64,000 nt of DNA from Micrococcales bacterium 31B (lineage in GTDB: Bacteria > Actinomycetota > Actinomycetes > Actinomycetales > Dermabacteraceae), in assembly GCA_022803075.1 (NCBI GenBank), contig JAFFTF010000002.1, positions 226,090 through 290,089 of the forward strand, given 5' to 3'. Positions 1-10,536 of this stretch are shown here, in pieces. Numbering within the stretch: position 1 is the stretch's first letter; each line of letters begins with the position of its first letter. The position numbers and the translations under genes were made by a program. Below the pieces are notes generated by a model that worked only from the letters and a program-made list of their open reading frames with translations, ran no database searches and had not been told where the DNA came from.

Positions 1-509
1 CCCGCGCGCGTGAGCTGCTGCGCCACCGCGAGGCCCGCTGGGCCCGAACCGATGACTGCCACCGTCTTGCCCGTGAGGCGAGTCGGCTGCTGCGGCTGCA
101 CGAGGCCCGCCTCGAACGCGTCGTCGATGATCGAGACCTCGACGTTTTTGATGGTCACGGCAGGCTGATTAATGCCCAGCACGCAGGAAGTTTCGCAGGG
201 AGCGGGGCACGCGCGTCCGGTAAATTCCGGGAAGTTATTGGTCGCGTGCAGTCGCTCGATCGCGTCGGCCATGTCGCCGCGGTAGGTGAGATCGTTCCAC
301 TCGGGAATCAGGTTGCCGAGGGGGCAGCCCTGGTGGCAGAACGGAATGCCACAATCCATGCAGCGGCCCGCCTGTGCCTTCAGCATGGGGTCGCGGCCGC
401 TTTGGCGCGCCTCGTAGACTTCCTTCCAGTCTTGGAGGCGCACGGGCACGGGCCTGCGGGCGGGAAGTTCGCGTTCGCGAACCGTCAAAAAGCCACGGGG
501 ATCAGCCAT
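1..509 (-). CDS. gltD: Glutamate synthase small subunit (partial, C-terminus outside window)
   Basis: This is the electron-input subunit of NADPH glutamate synthase, which passes electrons to GltB for glutamate formation from glutamine and 2-oxoglutarate. The N-terminal 169 residues are present. They carry the two cysteine clusters typical of the family, [13 protein letters not shown] near residue 50 and CPAPCETSC near residue 95, which bind 4Fe-4S clusters. The start of a FAD-binding Rossmann motif ([10 protein letters not shown]) follows near residue 150. The ATG at 509 overlaps the gltB stop (ATGGCTGA), so translation is probably coupled. The gene runs off the left edge of the window. Confidence 0.95.
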   Translation of the reverse strand, partial: MADPRGFLTVRERELPARRPVPVRLQDWKEVYEARQSGRDPMLKAQAGRCMDCGIPFCHQGCPLGNLIPEWNDLTYRGDMADAIERLHATNNFPEFTGRACPAPCETSCVLGINQPAVTIKNVEVSIIDDAFEAGLVQPQQPTRLTGKTVAVIGSGPAGLAVAQQLTRA

Positions 510-3500
510 GGGAAGCCTCCACAATTCGGGTCCAGACCTCATTCGAGTCCGGATCGATTCCTTCTTCAACGGCCTCGGCGCGAATGGCCCGCACCTTGGC
601 AAATTCGCGGGGGAACACCTTCGTGAAGCGCTTCGCGAGCTCTCCCTCGGCGAGGAGATCGCGGGCGATCGACGAGTCGGTCTCCTTGGCGTACTGCGTG
701 AGCCACGCGCCGAGCCCGGTCACATCGGCCTCGTCGAGGTCGGTGATCACGAGGTCGCCCGACTTCACGGCATCGGGGTTTAGCAGCGCCCGGTCAAGAT
801 CGAGCAGGTACGCCTCGCCTCCCGAGAAGCCCGCGCCGAAGTTGCGACCGATCGGGCCGAGCACGATCACGGTGCCGCCCGTCATGTACTCGCAGCCGTG
901 GTCGCCCACGCCCTCGACGATGATGGTCGCACCCGAGTTGCGCACCGCAAAACGCTCGCCCGCGGTGCCCGAGAGGAACAGTTCTCCGCTCGTGGCACCG
1001 TAGCCGATGGTATTGCCCGCGATCACGTTTTCGTGGGACGCAAAGGTGGCGCTCTGGCTGGGCCGCACCACGATTCGCCCTCCCGAGAGGCCCTTGCCCA
1101 CGTAATCGTTGGCGTCGCCTTCGAGCCGCAGGGTCACGCCGGCGGGCAGGAACGCGCCGAACGACTGGCCCGCGCTGCCCGTGAGGTTCACGGTGATGGT
1201 GTCGGTGGGCAGCCCCTCGCCGCGGTAGCGCTTGGTGACCTCGTGGCCGAGCATGGTGCCGGCCGTGCGGTTCACGTTGCGGATCGTGGCGTCGATGGTG
1301 ACCTTTTCGCCCTTCTCGAGGGCCGGCTTGGCCTTCGCGATGAGCTCGTTGTCGAGCGCATGCTGGAGGCCGTGATCCTGCGACTGGGTGCACCGACGTT
1401 CGTCGGCCGAGGCCACGGCCGGCATGTGCAGCAGCGGCGCGAGGTCGAGACCCTGTGCCTTCCAGTACTGGGTCGCGGCGCGCGTGTCGAGCAGGTCAGC
1501 GCGGCCCACCGCCTCGTCGAGGGAGCGCAGGCCCATCGAGGCGAGGATCTCGCGCACCTCCTCGGCGATGTATTCGAAGAACGTCACCACGTATTCGGCT
1601 TTGCCGCTGAACCGCTCGCGCAGTTCGGGGTTTTGGGTGGCCACGCCCACGGGGCAGGTGTCGAGGTGGCAGACGCGCATCATGATGCAACCCGACACGA
1701 CGAGCGGCGCCGTCGCGAAACCGAACTCCTCGGCGCCGAGCAGGGCACCGATGACGACGTCGCGGCCCGTCTTGAGCTGGCCGTCGACCTGCACGCGAAT
1801 GCGGTCGCGCAGTCGGTTAATGAGCAGGGTCTGCTGGGTCTCGGCGAGGCCGAGTTCCCAGGGCGCGCCCGCGTGCTTGAGACTCGTGAGAGGGGACGCT
1901 CCGGTGCCACCGTCGTGGCCGGAAATCAAGACCACGTCGGCATGCGCCTTCGAGACGCCCGCGGCGACGGTGCCCACACCGATCTCGGAGACCAGCTTGA
2001 CGTGGATGCGCGCCGCGGGGTTCGCGTTCTTGGCATCGTGAATCAGCTGGGCGAGGTCTTCGATCGAGTAGATGTCGTGGTGCGGCGGCGGCGAAATCAG
2101 ACCGACGCCGGGGGTCGAGTGCCGCGTCTTGGCCACCCAGGGGTACACCTTGTGCGGGGGCAGCTGACCGCCCTCGCCTGGTTTGGCTCCCTGGGCGACC
2201 TTGATCTGAATGTCGTCGGCGTTTGTGAGGTATTCGCTCGTCACGCCGAAGCGGCCCGACGCGATCTGCTTGATCGCGCTGCGGCGTTCGGGGTCGTAGA
2301 GGCGGTCGGGGTCCTCGCCGCCCTCGCCCGTGTTCGACATGCCGCCGAGGCGGTTCATGGCGATCGCGAGGGTTTCGTGGGCCTCGCGCGAGATGGAGCC
2401 GTAGGACATGGCGCCGGTCGCGAAGCGCTTGACGATGCTCGAGACGGGTTCGACCTCGTCGATCGGCACGGCGGGCAGGGCGCCCTCTTTGAGTTCGAAC
2501 AAACCGCGCAGCGTCATGAGGCGCTTCGCCTGGTCGTCAATGCGCTGGGTGTACTTGCGGAACTCGTCGTACTTGCGCTGACGGGTCGAGTGTTGCAGGC
2601 GGAACACCGTTTCGGGGTCGAACAGGTGCGGTTCGCCCTCGCGGCGCCACTGGTATTCGCCGCCCACGTCGAGGCGACGGTGCGGGTTGCGGTTGCCGCC
2701 CGTGGGGTAGGCCAGGGCGTGACGGCGGGCCACCTCTTCGGCGATCACGTCGAGGTCAATACCGCCGAGCTGGCTCGTGGTGCCGCTGAAGTATTCGTCG
2801 ACGAGGTCCTGGCTGAGGCCGATGGCCTCGAACACCTGCGCGCCGCGGTACGAACTCACGGTGGAGATGCCCATCTTTGACATCACCTTGAGCACGCCCT
2901 TGCCGAGCGCCTTGATGAGGTTCTTGACGGCCTGCTCGCCGGTGACGCCCTGCACCAGGCCGCGCGCGACGAGGTCTTCGACTGTTTCCATCGCGAGGTA
3001 GGGGTTGACCACGGCGGCGCCGAAGCCGATCAGCAGGGCCACGTGGTGCACTTCGCGAACGTCGCCGGCCTCGACGATCAGGCCCACCTGCGTGCGCTGC
3101 TTGGTGCGAATCAGGTGGTGGTGAACGGCCGAGAGCAGCAGCAGCGACGGGATCGGCGCGAGCTTGGCGTTCGAGTCGCGGTCGGAGAGGATGATGAAGC
3201 TGGCGCCCCGCTCGACGGCCCGCGAGGCTTCGATGCGGATCGCGTCGAGCCGCTCGCGCAGCCCGGCCTCGCCGTCCTCCACGCTGTAGAGGCCGCGCAG
3301 GGTCACGGTGTGGAAGTCGGCCGTGTTGGGGTCCGAGTCGATGTGCGAAATCTTGGCGAGCTCATCGTTGTCGATCACGGGGAAGTCGACGATGATCTGG
3401 CGCGCGTGGCGCGGGGTCGCGTCGAGCAGGTTGCACTCTGGGCCGAGGCTGGTGCCGAGCGCCGTAACCATTTCTTCGCGAATCGCGTCGAGCGGCGGGT

Positions 3501-5094
3501 TGGTGACCTGCGCGAACAGCTGAGTGAAGTAGTCGAATATGAGTCGCGGCCGCTCCGACAGCACCGCGATGGGCGTGTCGGTACCCATGGCGCCGAGGGG
3601 TTCGGCGCCGTTTTGGGCGAGGGGCGCTAGCAGCACGCGCAGTTCTTCTTCGGTGTAGCCGAAGGTCTGCTGGCGACGGACGACCGAGGCGCGCGTGTGC
3701 ATGATGTGCTCGCGGTCGGGCAGGTCTGAGAGGCGCACCTGCTGCGATTCGAGCCACTGCCCGTAGGGCAACTCGGAGGCGAGACCCCGCTTGATTTCTT
3801 GGTCTCCGATGATGCGGCCCGCGACGGTGTCGACGAGGAACATCTTGCCGGGTTCGAGGCGGCCCTTGGAGACGACCTCCGCCGGGTCGAGGTCGAGAAC
3901 GCCGGATTCGGAGCCCAGGATCACGTGTCCGTCGGTGGTGACCCAGTAGCGGCCCGGGCGCAGGCCGTTGCGGTCCAGCACGGCGCCGATCAGGCGGCCG
4001 TCGGTGAAGGTCACGCACGCGGGGCCGTCCCAAGGCTCCATGGTGGCGGCGTGGTACTCGTAGAACGCGCGCACCTTGGGGTCCATCGTGGTGTGGTTTT
4101 CCCACGCCTCGGGGATCATCATGAGCACGGCGTGCGGCAGCGAGCGGCCCGAGAGATTCAGCAGTTCGAGCACCTCGTCGAACGAGGCCGAGTCGGAGGC
4201 GCCGGGCGCGTTGATGGGCAGCAGGCGTTCGATGTCTTTGCCGAACACGTCGGTCTTGAGTTGGCTTTCGCGAGTGGCCATCCAGTTGCGATTGCCCTTG
4301 ACCGTGTTGATTTCGCCGTTGTGGGCGATCATGCGGAACGGGTGCGCGAGCGGCCACGAGGGGAACGTGTTGGTCGAGAAGCGAGAGTGCACGATGGCGA
4401 GCGTGGAGGCGAAAGATTCGTCGTTCAGGTCGGGGTAGAACTTCGAGAGCTGCTCGGTCGTCAGCATGCCCTTGTAGACCATGGTGCGGCACGACAGCGA
4501 GGGGAAGTACACGCCGAGAGTGTTCTCGGCGCGGCGGCGCACGGCGTAGGCCTTGCGTTCGAGGTCGAGGCCGCTCAGCTTGCCCGCCGGATCCGACAGG
4601 AACACCTGGCGGAACGTGGGTTGGCAGGCCTTGGCGCTGGGGCCGACGAGTCCGTCGACGACCGGCACGTCGCGCCACGCGATGACCTTCAGGCCCTCTT
4701 CGGTGGCGATGCGGCGAATGGCGCGTTCGGCCTTTTCGGCCTCCGCGGCGTCGCTCGGCAAATAGGCGGTGCCTGCCGCGTAGTGGCCCGGTTCGGGCAG
4801 TTTGACATCGAGCACCTTGCGGAAGAAGGCGTCGGGAACCTGGGTGAGGATGCCCGCACCGTCACCGGTGGTCGGTTCGGCGCCGACCGCGCCGCGGTGT
4901 TCGAGGTTTTCGAGCGCCTGCACGGCCTTCCTCACCACCTCGTGGGTGGCCTCGCCTCCCAACTTCGCGACCAGGGCGACGCCGCAGGCGTCGTGCTCGT
5001 TGGTCGTGCGGTACAGTCCCTGGTCTTCAGGGAGCGCAGAGAAGCGTCGATTCAGTGGCTGCGTCAAAGGCTGCACAGATAACCGATCCCCCAT
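502..5094 (-). CDS. gltB: Glutamate synthase large subunit
   Basis: GltB hydrolyses glutamine and transfers the ammonia to 2-oxoglutarate in the cytoplasm. The nucleophilic cysteine of the N-terminal amidotransferase domain is in EHDACGV, preceded by a short propeptide that is normally cleaved. The 3Fe-4S motif [13 protein letters not shown] lies in the FMN-binding synthase domain, and the C-terminal glycine-rich beta-helix domain is complete. At about 1,530 residues the length is normal. An upstream GTG at 5175 would add 27 residues; I prefer the ATG at 5094, which leaves a propeptide of 36 residues, but neither start has a convincing ribosome site. A TAGAAT box near 5241 on this strand could be the -10. 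Confidence 0.95.
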   Translation of the reverse strand: MGDRLSVQPLTQPLNRRFSALPEDQGLYRTTNEHDACGVALVAKLGGEATHEVVRKAVQALENLEHRGAVGAEPTTGDGAGILTQVPDAFFRKVLDVKLPEPGHYAAGTAYLPSDAAEAEKAERAIRRIATEEGLKVIAWRDVPVVDGLVGPSAKACQPTFRQVFLSDPAGKLSGLDLERKAYAVRRRAENTLGVYFPSLSCRTMVYKGMLTTEQLSKFYPDLNDESFASTLAIVHSRFSTNTFPSWPLAHPFRMIAHNGEINTVKGNRNWMATRESQLKTDVFGKDIERLLPINAPGASDSASFDEVLELLNLSGRSLPHAVLMMIPEAWENHTTMDPKVRAFYEYHAATMEPWDGPACVTFTDGRLIGAVLDRNGLRPGRYWVTTDGHVILGSESGVLDLDPAEVVSKGRLEPGKMFLVDTVAGRIIGDQEIKRGLASELPYGQWLESQQVRLSDLPDREHIMHTRASVVRRQQTFGYTEEELRVLLAPLAQNGAEPLGAMGTDTPIAVLSERPRLIFDYFTQLFAQVTNPPLDAIREEMVTALGTSLGPECNLLDATPRHARQIIVDFPVIDNDELAKISHIDSDPNTADFHTVTLRGLYSVEDGEAGLRERLDAIRIEASRAVERGASFIILSDRDSNAKLAPIPSLLLLSAVHHHLIRTKQRTQVGLIVEAGDVREVHHVALLIGFGAAVVNPYLAMETVEDLVARGLVQGVTGEQAVKNLIKALGKGVLKVMSKMGISTVSSYRGAQVFEAIGLSQDLVDEYFSGTTSQLGGIDLDVIAEEVARRHALAYPTGGNRNPHRRLDVGGEYQWRREGEPHLFDPETVFRLQHSTRQRKYDEFRKYTQRIDDQAKRLMTLRGLFELKEGALPAVPIDEVEPVSSIVKRFATGAMSYGSISREAHETLAIAMNRLGGMSNTGEGGEDPDRLYDPERRSAIKQIASGRFGVTSEYLTNADDIQIKVAQGAKPGEGGQLPPHKVYPWVAKTRHSTPGVGLISPPPHHDIYSIEDLAQLIHDAKNANPAARIHVKLVSEIGVGTVAAGVSKAHADVVLISGHDGGTGASPLTSLKHAGAPWELGLAETQQTLLINRLRDRIRVQVDGQLKTGRDVVIGALLGAEEFGFATAPLVVSGCIMMRVCHLDTCPVGVATQNPELRERFSGKAEYVVTFFEYIAEEVREILASMGLRSLDEAVGRADLLDTRAATQYWKAQGLDLAPLLHMPAVASADERRCTQSQDHGLQHALDNELIAKAKPALEKGEKVTIDATIRNVNRTAGTMLGHEVTKRYRGEGLPTDTITVNLTGSAGQSFGAFLPAGVTLRLEGDANDYVGKGLSGGRIVVRPSQSATFASHENVIAGNTIGYGATSGELFLSGTAGERFAVRNSGATIIVEGVGDHGCEYMTGGTVIVLGPIGRNFGAGFSGGEAYLLDLDRALLNPDAVKSGDLVITDLDEADVTGLGAWLTQYAKETDSSIARDLLAEGELAKRFTKVFPREFAKVRAIRAEAVEEGIDPDSNEVWTRIVEASHG

Positions 5095-5412
5095 TTTGCA
5101 TGGGTCATGTGAGTAGGTGCACGTGAGGCGGCCCCGCTGCTGGGCATGCATCCGCAAACTGAGGAGGTTTTGCACCCTCAGGATGCGTACCTGTGGATGA
5201 AATTGTGCATGGTGTCCAGCGCCGTGGTGAGGCCTCTACTATTCTACCGTTCGCACTGCCGGGACCCCGCCTGTGATTTCATGCCTTTGCACGTAAAATG
5301 AGACGGCTGGGTCACAATTCAAGACACCCAGGGTGATTTTCCTGCGGTTTTCGGGCTGCACGAGACGCACGTCACGCCGGGTGTGGGGTGGGACGCCCGG
5401 GTGCCCCGCTGG

Positions 5413-6351
5413 CTAGTCGCCCTCGGGCTTCTCCACTGCCGCCTTCTCGTCGGCCTCCCACTCCCCGTGGGCGCGACCCTCGATCTCGGCCTCGCTGGCC
5501 TTTCGACCCACCGCAACGTCCGACAGGCCAGTGTCGCGGGCTCGCGACACCAGGAACATGAACAGGCCCAGCGCAAACACAAGCACGGAGGTCCACACGT
5601 TCAGGCGCAGCCCCAGAATGTGGTTGGCGTCGTCGATGCGCATCATTTCGATCCAGCCGCGGCCAGCGGTGTAGAGCATGACGTACGCCCAAAACACCTG
5701 ACCGTTGCGCAGCCGGTACTGGCGCTGCAGGTAGACCAGCGCGGCCGCCGCCGCGAGATTCCACAGGCATTCATAGAGAAAGGTGGGGTGATACGTGGCG
5801 AACATTTCGTAGCCCGAGGGCCGAAACTGCGGGGCGATCTCGAGGCCCCACGGCAAATCGGTGGGCGAACCAAACAACTCCTGATTGAAGTAGTTACCAA
5901 ATCGCCCGAGCGCCTGTGCGATCAGGAGAGTGGGGGCCATGGCGTCCGCCATACCGAGCATGCGAATGCCCGCCCGGCGACAGCCGATCCACACGCCCAC
6001 CGCGCCCAGGGCGATGGCGCCCCAGATGCCGAGCCCGCCGTCCCAAATATAGAAGGCGCGAATCGGCTCTCCACCCTCCCCGAAGTACGCCTGAGGGCTA
6101 GAGATCACGTGGTAGAGGCGGCCACCGATGATTCCGAACGGAACGGCCCAGAACGAAATATCGATCACCTGGCCGGGCTTGCCGCCCTTGGCCTGCCAGC
6201 GCTTGTCGGCCCACCACACCGCCACGAAAATGCCCGCAAGAATGCACAGGGCATAGGCGCGGATGGGGAAGAACCCCACGTACCACACTCCCTGCGACGG
6301 GCTGGGAATGGACTCTGCGACGGCAGCGAGGGTGGGTAGCACGGGGGTCAA
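5413..6351 (-). CDS. lgt: Prolipoprotein diacylglyceryl transferase
   Basis: Lgt moves a diacylglyceryl group from phosphatidylglycerol to the lipobox cysteine of prolipoproteins, the first step of lipoprotein maturation in the membrane. The family signature GRFGNYFNQE is at residues 149-158, and about seven hydrophobic segments are visible. The length of 312 residues is usual for actinobacteria, with a charged tail rich in Glu and Ala. It starts 6 nt after the trpA stop, the common trpCBA-lgt arrangement in Micrococcales. Its likely substrates include the six lipoproteins at 34.8-41.6 kb. Confidence 0.95.
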   Translation of the reverse strand: MTPVLPTLAAVAESIPSPSQGVWYVGFFPIRAYALCILAGIFVAVWWADKRWQAKGGKPGQVIDISFWAVPFGIIGGRLYHVISSPQAYFGEGGEPIRAFYIWDGGLGIWGAIALGAVGVWIGCRRAGIRMLGMADAMAPTLLIAQALGRFGNYFNQELFGSPTDLPWGLEIAPQFRPSGYEMFATYHPTFLYECLWNLAAAAALVYLQRQYRLRNGQVFWAYVMLYTAGRGWIEMMRIDDANHILGLRLNVWTSVLVFALGLFMFLVSRARDTGLSDVAVGRKASEAEIEGRAHGEWEADEKAAVEKPEGD

Positions 6352-6357
6352 TATCCT

Positions 6358-7194
6358 TTACGCGGAGCGTACGCCCGCCGCGAGGTCCGCAGCGAGCCGT
6401 TCAAGTTCAGAGTACGCGGTAAACAGGTCGTCGCGATGCGTGAGCAGCGTCTTCACGAAGGCCGAACCGACGATCACGCCGTCGGCGAACGACGCCACCT
6501 CGGCGGCCTGCGCGGCATTCGACACGCCGAGGCCCACGCACACGAACTCCGCGCCCGCGGTGCGCGTGCGGCCCACGAGGTCTTTCGCTCCCGCTCCCAC
6601 GCTCGCGCGCGTGCCCGTGATGCCCATCGTCGAGGCCGCATAGATGAAGCCGCTCGACTGGCTGACCACGTAACTGAGGCGCTCGGCGGGCGAACTCGGA
6701 GCCACCAGGAAGATGCGGTCGAGACCGCGGCTGCTTGCGGCGGCCACCCAGTCCTGACCCTCATCGGGGATCAGATCGGGGGTGATCAGTCCCGCGCCGC
6801 CCGCACTCGCGAACTGCTCGGCAAACTTCTCGACGCCGTAGACGAGCACGGGGTTCCAATAGGTCATCACCATCGTGGGCACGCCGAGGGCGGCCACCCG
6901 CTCGACGGCGTGCAGCACGTCCTTAATGCGCACCCCGCCGGCCAGCGCGGCCTGCGCGGCCACCTGAATCACGGGGCCGTCCATCACCGGGTCGGAGTAT
7001 GGCAGGCCCAGCTCGATCAGCTCGACGCCGCCGCGCACCATGGCGCGGGCCGCCTCGATGGAGGCCTCGACGCTCGGGTACCCGACCGGCAGGTAGCCCA
7101 CGAGGGCCGCCCGACCCTCGCGGCGCGCGACCCGCAGCGCGGCGGTGGTGCGGAGCCCACCGGTCGAGGTGAGGTCTTCGGGGGCGTGGCTCAT
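6358..7194 (-). CDS. trpA: Tryptophan synthase alpha chain
   Basis: TrpA cleaves indole-3-glycerol phosphate to indole and glyceraldehyde 3-phosphate and channels indole to TrpB. The segment [14 protein letters not shown] at residues 61-74 holds the catalytic pair Glu61 and Asp72, equivalent to Glu49 and Asp60 of the E. coli enzyme. The open frame extends further upstream, but the ATG at 7194 overlaps the trpB stop as ATGA and gives the standard length of 278 residues, so I use that start. Translation is probably coupled to trpB. Confidence 0.95.
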   Translation of the reverse strand: MSHAPEDLTSTGGLRTTAALRVARREGRAALVGYLPVGYPSVEASIEAARAMVRGGVELIELGLPYSDPVMDGPVIQVAAQAALAGGVRIKDVLHAVERVAALGVPTMVMTYWNPVLVYGVEKFAEQFASAGGAGLITPDLIPDEGQDWVAAASSRGLDRIFLVAPSSPAERLSYVVSQSSGFIYAASTMGITGTRASVGAGAKDLVGRTRTAGAEFVCVGLGVSNAAQAAEVASFADGVIVGSAFVKTLLTHRDDLFTAYSELERLAADLAAGVRSA

Positions 7195-8564
7195 GCCTGG
7201 GTTCCTTCCGCGGGGTTCTTTTCGGACGCTCCGGGGGCCGGGTCGACCAGCTCGCCCACCGGGGGCAGCGTGCCGCGCGCGGGGCCGTCGCCGACGAGGC
7301 CAAACCACGCGGCGGCCGTGTCGACGTCTTTGTCGCCGCGGCCCGAGAGGCTCACGAGCAGCAGGGGCGGGCGGCCCAGCTCGGCCTCGAGGCTCTTGAT
7401 CGCGTCGACGGCTCCGGCGAGAGCGTGCGAGCTCTCGATCGCGGGAATGATGCCCTCGGTGCGGCACAGCAGCGCGAACGCGCTCATGCAGGCATCGTCG
7501 TTGACGGGCAGGTACGTGGCGCGGCCGGTCTTAGCGAGCCAGGCGTGCTCGGGGCCGACGCTCGGGTAGTCGAGGCCCGCCGAGATGGAGTGCGACTCGA
7601 TGGTCTGCCCCTCGTCGTCCTGCATCACGTAGGAGCGGGCGCCGTGCAGCACGCCCTCGCCGCCGGCCGTGATGGTCGCGGCGTGCGAGCCCGATTCGAC
7701 CCCGCTGCCGCCGGCTTCGAGGCCGATCAGCCGCACGCTCGGGTCGTCGAGAAACGCATGGAAGATGCCCATGGCGTTGCTGCCGCCGCCAACGCAGGCC
7801 AGCACGGCGTCCGGCAACTGGCCCGTGGCCTGCAGGAACTGTTCGCGGGCCTCGACGCCGATCTGGCGGTGAAAGTCGCGCACCATGACGGGGAACGGGT
7901 GCGGGCCGCACACGGTGCCCAGCAGATAGTGGGTCGTGTCGACGTTCGCGACCCAGTCGCGGAACGCCTCGTTGATGGCGTCTTTGAGGGTGCGTGAACC
8001 GGCCTCCACGGCCACCACCTCGGCGCCGAGCAGCCGCATGCGCGCCACGTTGAGGGCCTGACGACGGGTGTCGTCGCCGCCCATATACACGGTGCATTGC
8101 AGGCCCAGCAGCGCGGCGGCGGTCGCGGTGGCGACGCCGTGCTGGCCCGCCCCGGTCTCGGCGATCACACGGGTCTTGCCCATGCGCTTCGTGAGCAGCG
8201 CCTGGCCGAGCACGTTGTTGATCTTGTGGCTGCCCGTGTGGTTGAGATCTTCGCGCTTGAGGAACACGCGCGCTCCCCCGGCGGCCCCGACCTGCTGCGA
8301 GCCCGCGGCCGCAAAGCGCGGCGCCTCGGTGAGCAGGGAGGGGCGACCCGTGTACTCGCGGCTGAGGCGTTCAAACTCGGCCGTGAACTCGGGGTCTATG
8401 CGGGCCTTCTCGAACGACTCGGTGAGCTGATCGAGCGCGGGAATCAGGGCCTCGGGCAGAAACCGCCCGCCGAAGTCGCCAAAGTAGGGGCCGCGCTCGC
8501 CGCGCAGGTCACCGCTTTCGAGAAAGTCGGTGAAGTTGCCAAACGTGGGCGTGGGCTGGTTCAT
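7191..8564 (-). CDS. trpB: Tryptophan synthase beta chain
   Basis: TrpB condenses indole with serine to make tryptophan using pyridoxal phosphate. The cofactor lysine is Lys114 in HTGSHKINN, and GGGSNAMG forms the phosphate cup further on. The ATG at 8564 overlaps the trpC stop (ATGA) and gives 457 residues. The C-terminal tail, after the conserved core ends around residue 425, is poorly conserved in composition (rich in Gly, Pro and Ala) and its DNA contains a copy of a CGGACGCTCCG motif that recurs elsewhere in the window. Confidence 0.95.
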   Translation of the reverse strand: MNQPTPTFGNFTDFLESGDLRGERGPYFGDFGGRFLPEALIPALDQLTESFEKARIDPEFTAEFERLSREYTGRPSLLTEAPRFAAAGSQQVGAAGGARVFLKREDLNHTGSHKINNVLGQALLTKRMGKTRVIAETGAGQHGVATATAAALLGLQCTVYMGGDDTRRQALNVARMRLLGAEVVAVEAGSRTLKDAINEAFRDWVANVDTTHYLLGTVCGPHPFPVMVRDFHRQIGVEAREQFLQATGQLPDAVLACVGGGSNAMGIFHAFLDDPSVRLIGLEAGGSGVESGSHAATITAGGEGVLHGARSYVMQDDEGQTIESHSISAGLDYPSVGPEHAWLAKTGRATYLPVNDDACMSAFALLCRTEGIIPAIESSHALAGAVDAIKSLEAELGRPPLLLVSLSGRGDKDVDTAAAWFGLVGDGPARGTLPPVGELVDPAPGASEKNPAEGTQA

Positions 8565-9367
8565 GCGGTGCGCCTTCCTGCCGCCAGAATGTTCTGCAAT
8601 GCCTGCTGGGGCTCGTTGCCCTTGACGAGGGCCTCGCCGATCAGCACCGCGTCGGCGCCCTCGGAGGCGAAGCGGGCGACATCGGCGGGGCCGCCGATGC
8701 CGGATTCGGCCACCCGGACGCGGTCGGCGGGAACCCGCCCCACGAGGCGTCCAAAAGTATCGTTGTCGACCTCGAGGGTCTTGAGGTTGCGCGCGTTGAC
8801 GCCAATCAGTCCGCCCGGGCACGCGAGCGCCGCGTCGAGTTCGGACTCCTCGTGCACCTCGACTAGGGTGGTCATGCCGAGGGCCGTGATCTGCTCGTGC
8901 AGCTCTGCGAGCTGCTGCGGCGCGAGGCCCGCGACGATGAGCAGCACCAGGTCGGCGCCGTGTGCGCGTGCCTCGAGCACCTGGTAGGGCTCGACGATGA
9001 AGTCTTTGCGCAGAATCGGAATACTGATTCGTTCGCGCACCGCGTCGAGGTCGGCGAGGCTGCCGTTGAACCGTCGCTGCTCGGTGAGCACGCTCACGGC
9101 GGCGGCTCCCCCGGTTTCATACTCGGACGCGAGGGCGGCCGGGTCGGCGATTTCGGCCAGGTGGCCCTTGCTGGGGCTCTTACGCTTCACCTCGGCGATG
9201 ACCTGCACGCCGCTGGCTCGCTTGAGTCGGCTCGTGACCTCGAGGGCGCCGCCGTGCTGGGCCTCACGGGCTGCGATGGCGTCGAGCAGGGCCGCCTCGC
9301 TCGTGGTGCGTTGACGCTCGGCGAGGTCAAGCCGCACGCCCGCGATGATGTCGTCGAGAACCGACAC
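8561..9367 (-). CDS. trpC: Indole-3-glycerol phosphate synthase
   Basis: TrpC closes the indole ring, turning carboxyphenylaminodeoxyribulose phosphate into indole-3-glycerol phosphate. The signature [11 protein letters not shown] is at residues 58-68 of a TIM barrel. An ATG at 9424 lies in frame, but the GTG at 9367 is preceded by AGAGAAGG with 5 nt spacing and begins the family-typical [11 protein letters not shown] sequence, so I place the start there (268 residues). It overlaps trpB by four bases. A gap of 179 bp separates it from the HGxxW gene upstream, within which I see no gene. Confidence 0.93.
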   Translation of the reverse strand: MSVLDDIIAGVRLDLAERQRTTSEAALLDAIAAREAQHGGALEVTSRLKRASGVQVIAEVKRKSPSKGHLAEIADPAALASEYETGGAAAVSVLTEQRRFNGSLADLDAVRERISIPILRKDFIVEPYQVLEARAHGADLVLLIVAGLAPQQLAELHEQITALGMTTLVEVHEESELDAALACPGGLIGVNARNLKTLEVDNDTFGRLVGRVPADRVRVAESGIGGPADVARFASEGADAVLIGEALVKGNEPQQALQNILAAGRRTA

Positions 9368-9546
9368 GAGAACCTTCTCTTTCACGTGGCGTGGGGCCAC
9401 GCCCATCGAGTGCGCGAGCCTCATGCCCCCACACAGGCGAATGCCCGCGCCGAACCGCGCCCTCGGGCGTCAATGTCGATACGGGCACTCGCTCAACCTG
9501 AAACTACTTATGCGCCCGCGCGCGGCGAGCGCACGCCGGGCGGCGA

Positions 9547-9834
9547 CTAGTGTGCCGCGGCGGGTGCCTCGAGCTGGGCCCGAATGGCCTCTAGGTCGGC
9601 GGGCTCCGTGTTGTGAATCTGGCCCTTACCGGCCTTCTTCATGCCGAGCGAGACCACTGCCCCCAGCACGAAGATCGCGACGCCGACCCACATCATGACG
9701 CTCATCGAGAGGATCATGCCGACGCCCGCGATGGTCGAGCCGAGCATGCCCAGGCCGGACATGGCCCAGGCCGCTTGCGTGTTGCCATGGTTGGTGGGCG
9801 GCATGGGAGGGATTTCGTAGGTCTTCTGGGGCAT
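9547..9834 (-). CDS. HGxxW-type small membrane protein of the trp operon
   Basis: A 95-residue protein with two hydrophobic helices (about residues 25-45 and 48-67) and the motif NHGNTQAAWAM that names the actinobacterial HGxxW family (DUF6704-like). Members sit between trpE and trpC in many actinobacteria; their function is unknown. Here the gene appears to be the first of the trp transcription unit. Upstream on the same strand there is no trpE, only divergent and unrelated genes, which suggests the trp cluster has been broken at this point. Confidence 0.75.
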   Translation of the reverse strand: MPQKTYEIPPMPPTNHGNTQAAWAMSGLGMLGSTIAGVGMILSMSVMMWVGVAIFVLGAVVSLGMKKAGKGQIHNTEPADLEAIRAQLEAPAAAH

Positions 9835-9877
9835 GGCAGAACACTTTCACGCGCGGTAACGAACTTATTTCGCTGTC

Positions 9878-9883
9878 ATCATA
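9878..9883 (-). promoter_or_regulatory. Candidate -10 box for the HGxxW-trpCBA-lgt unit
   Basis: TATGAT on the minus strand lies 43 nt upstream of the HGxxW start. The -35 region is not clear. The leader between them carries no run of Trp codons and no leader peptide, so attenuation of the E. coli type is not supported. Confidence 0.35.
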
Positions 9884-9998
9884 CCCGGCACGGAGCCGGC
9901 CATAGCGGCCTGAAGCACCCAGCGGACGGACCTCTTTCGCTCCCGATATGACGCGGTTCTCGCTACGAGAGTAATTTGTCCTACTGTGTCGATTCACC

Positions 9999-10026
9999 TT
10001 GCAATCGTTGCCGCAGTCTGTAAGTT
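9999..10026 (+). promoter_or_regulatory. Candidate promoter of the LEA-like gene
   Basis: TTGCAA (9999-10004) and TAAGTT (10021-10026) are separated by 16 nt. The predicted leader of about 65 nt contains a small hairpin (TGCGC and GCGCA arms, 10032-10050). Confidence 0.4.
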
Positions 10027-10099
10027 ATAGATGCGCGTCACACTGGCGCATCCACACTTTCGCTGCCCCGCGGCGAAGCCCACTACGAGAGGGACCAGC

Positions 10100-10432
10100 A
10101 TGGGACTTTTTGACAGCGCCAAGGAGAAGCTGGCCGAACTGGCCGACAAGGCCGGCGACGCGTTCGAGGTTGCTAAGGACAAGGCCGGCGACGCGTTCGA
10201 GGTCGCCAAGGAGAAGGCCGGCGACGTTTACGAAGTTGCTAAGGACAAGGCCGGCGACGCGTTCGAGACCGTGAAAGAGAAGGCCGAAGAGTTCGGCGCG
10301 GGCGATCAGGTACAGGCCGCCGGCGATGCCGCAGCCGATGCCGCCTCGACCGCGACCGACACCGCGGCCGATGCCGCCGCTTCGGTCGAAGACGCACTGG
10401 GCTCGGGCGACGGCTCGACCACACAGTCGTAA
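10100..10432 (+). CDS. LEA-like protein with 11-residue repeats
   Basis: A 110-residue, highly charged protein built on an 11-residue repeat (KDKAGDAFEVA and variants, four direct copies around residues 17-60), followed by an Ala/Asp/Thr-rich tail. No signal peptide or membrane segment. Such Lys/Asp/Ala-rich 11-mers form amphipathic helices in late-embryogenesis-abundant-type stress proteins, and similar small proteins are also annotated as MT0933-like antitoxins; the sequence alone cannot choose. The ATG at 10100 follows GAGAGGG; an in-frame ATG at 10031 would add 23 residues without a ribosome site. It is a single-gene unit closed by a terminator. Confidence 0.7.
   Translation: MGLFDSAKEKLAELADKAGDAFEVAKDKAGDAFEVAKEKAGDVYEVAKDKAGDAFETVKEKAEEFGAGDQVQAAGDAAADAASTATDTAADAAASVEDALGSGDGSTTQS
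10148..10279 (+). repeat. 33-bp tandem repeat, four copies
   Basis: Four units starting at 10148, 10181, 10214 and 10247, each beginning AAGGCCGGCGACG. They encode the 11-residue repeats of the LEA-like protein and keep frame. Confidence 0.9.
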
Positions 10433-10474
10433 TTCTCGCCGCGCCGGGCTCGCCCGCGCCACGCGATAGTTAAA

Positions 10475-10503
10475 GGCCCCCGCCGACGTGCGGGGGTCTT
10501 TGC
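10475..10503 (+). terminator. Rho-independent terminator after the LEA-like gene
   Basis: Stem GGCCCCCGC / GCGGGGGTC around a CGAC-type loop, followed by TTT. It lies 42 nt after the stop codon. Confidence 0.75.
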
Positions 10504-10530
10504 GTGCAGCGCCCGCCCGCCGCCTATGCT
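10500..10530 (+). promoter_or_regulatory. Candidate leaderless promoter of the GDPD gene
   Basis: TTGCGT (10500-10505) and TATGCT (10525-10530) are 19 nt apart. The ATG at 10537 begins 6 nt after the -10 box, which would place the transcription start at or next to the start codon. Confidence 0.5.
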
Positions 10531-10536
10531 GGCCTG

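Noticed and set aside
898-2880. Long plus-strand open frame of about 660 codons opposite gltB
   Set aside because: It is rich in Arg, Ala, Gly, His and Val with no family features, and lies fully opposite a conserved gene. In GC-rich DNA such frames arise from codon bias.
5319-5412. Small gene between lgt and gltB
   Set aside because: The short frames here are in lgt shadow or lack start signals; the stretch is treated as an intergenic region.
9368-9546. Tryptophan attenuator between the HGxxW gene and trpC
   Set aside because: No leader peptide with Trp codons; only a weak GC-rich stem (CGCCCG/CGGGCG) without a T run.
10100-10432. Antitoxin of a toxin-antitoxin pair
   Set aside because: MT0933-like antitoxins resemble it in composition, but no toxin-like gene is adjacent and a terminator closes the unit.
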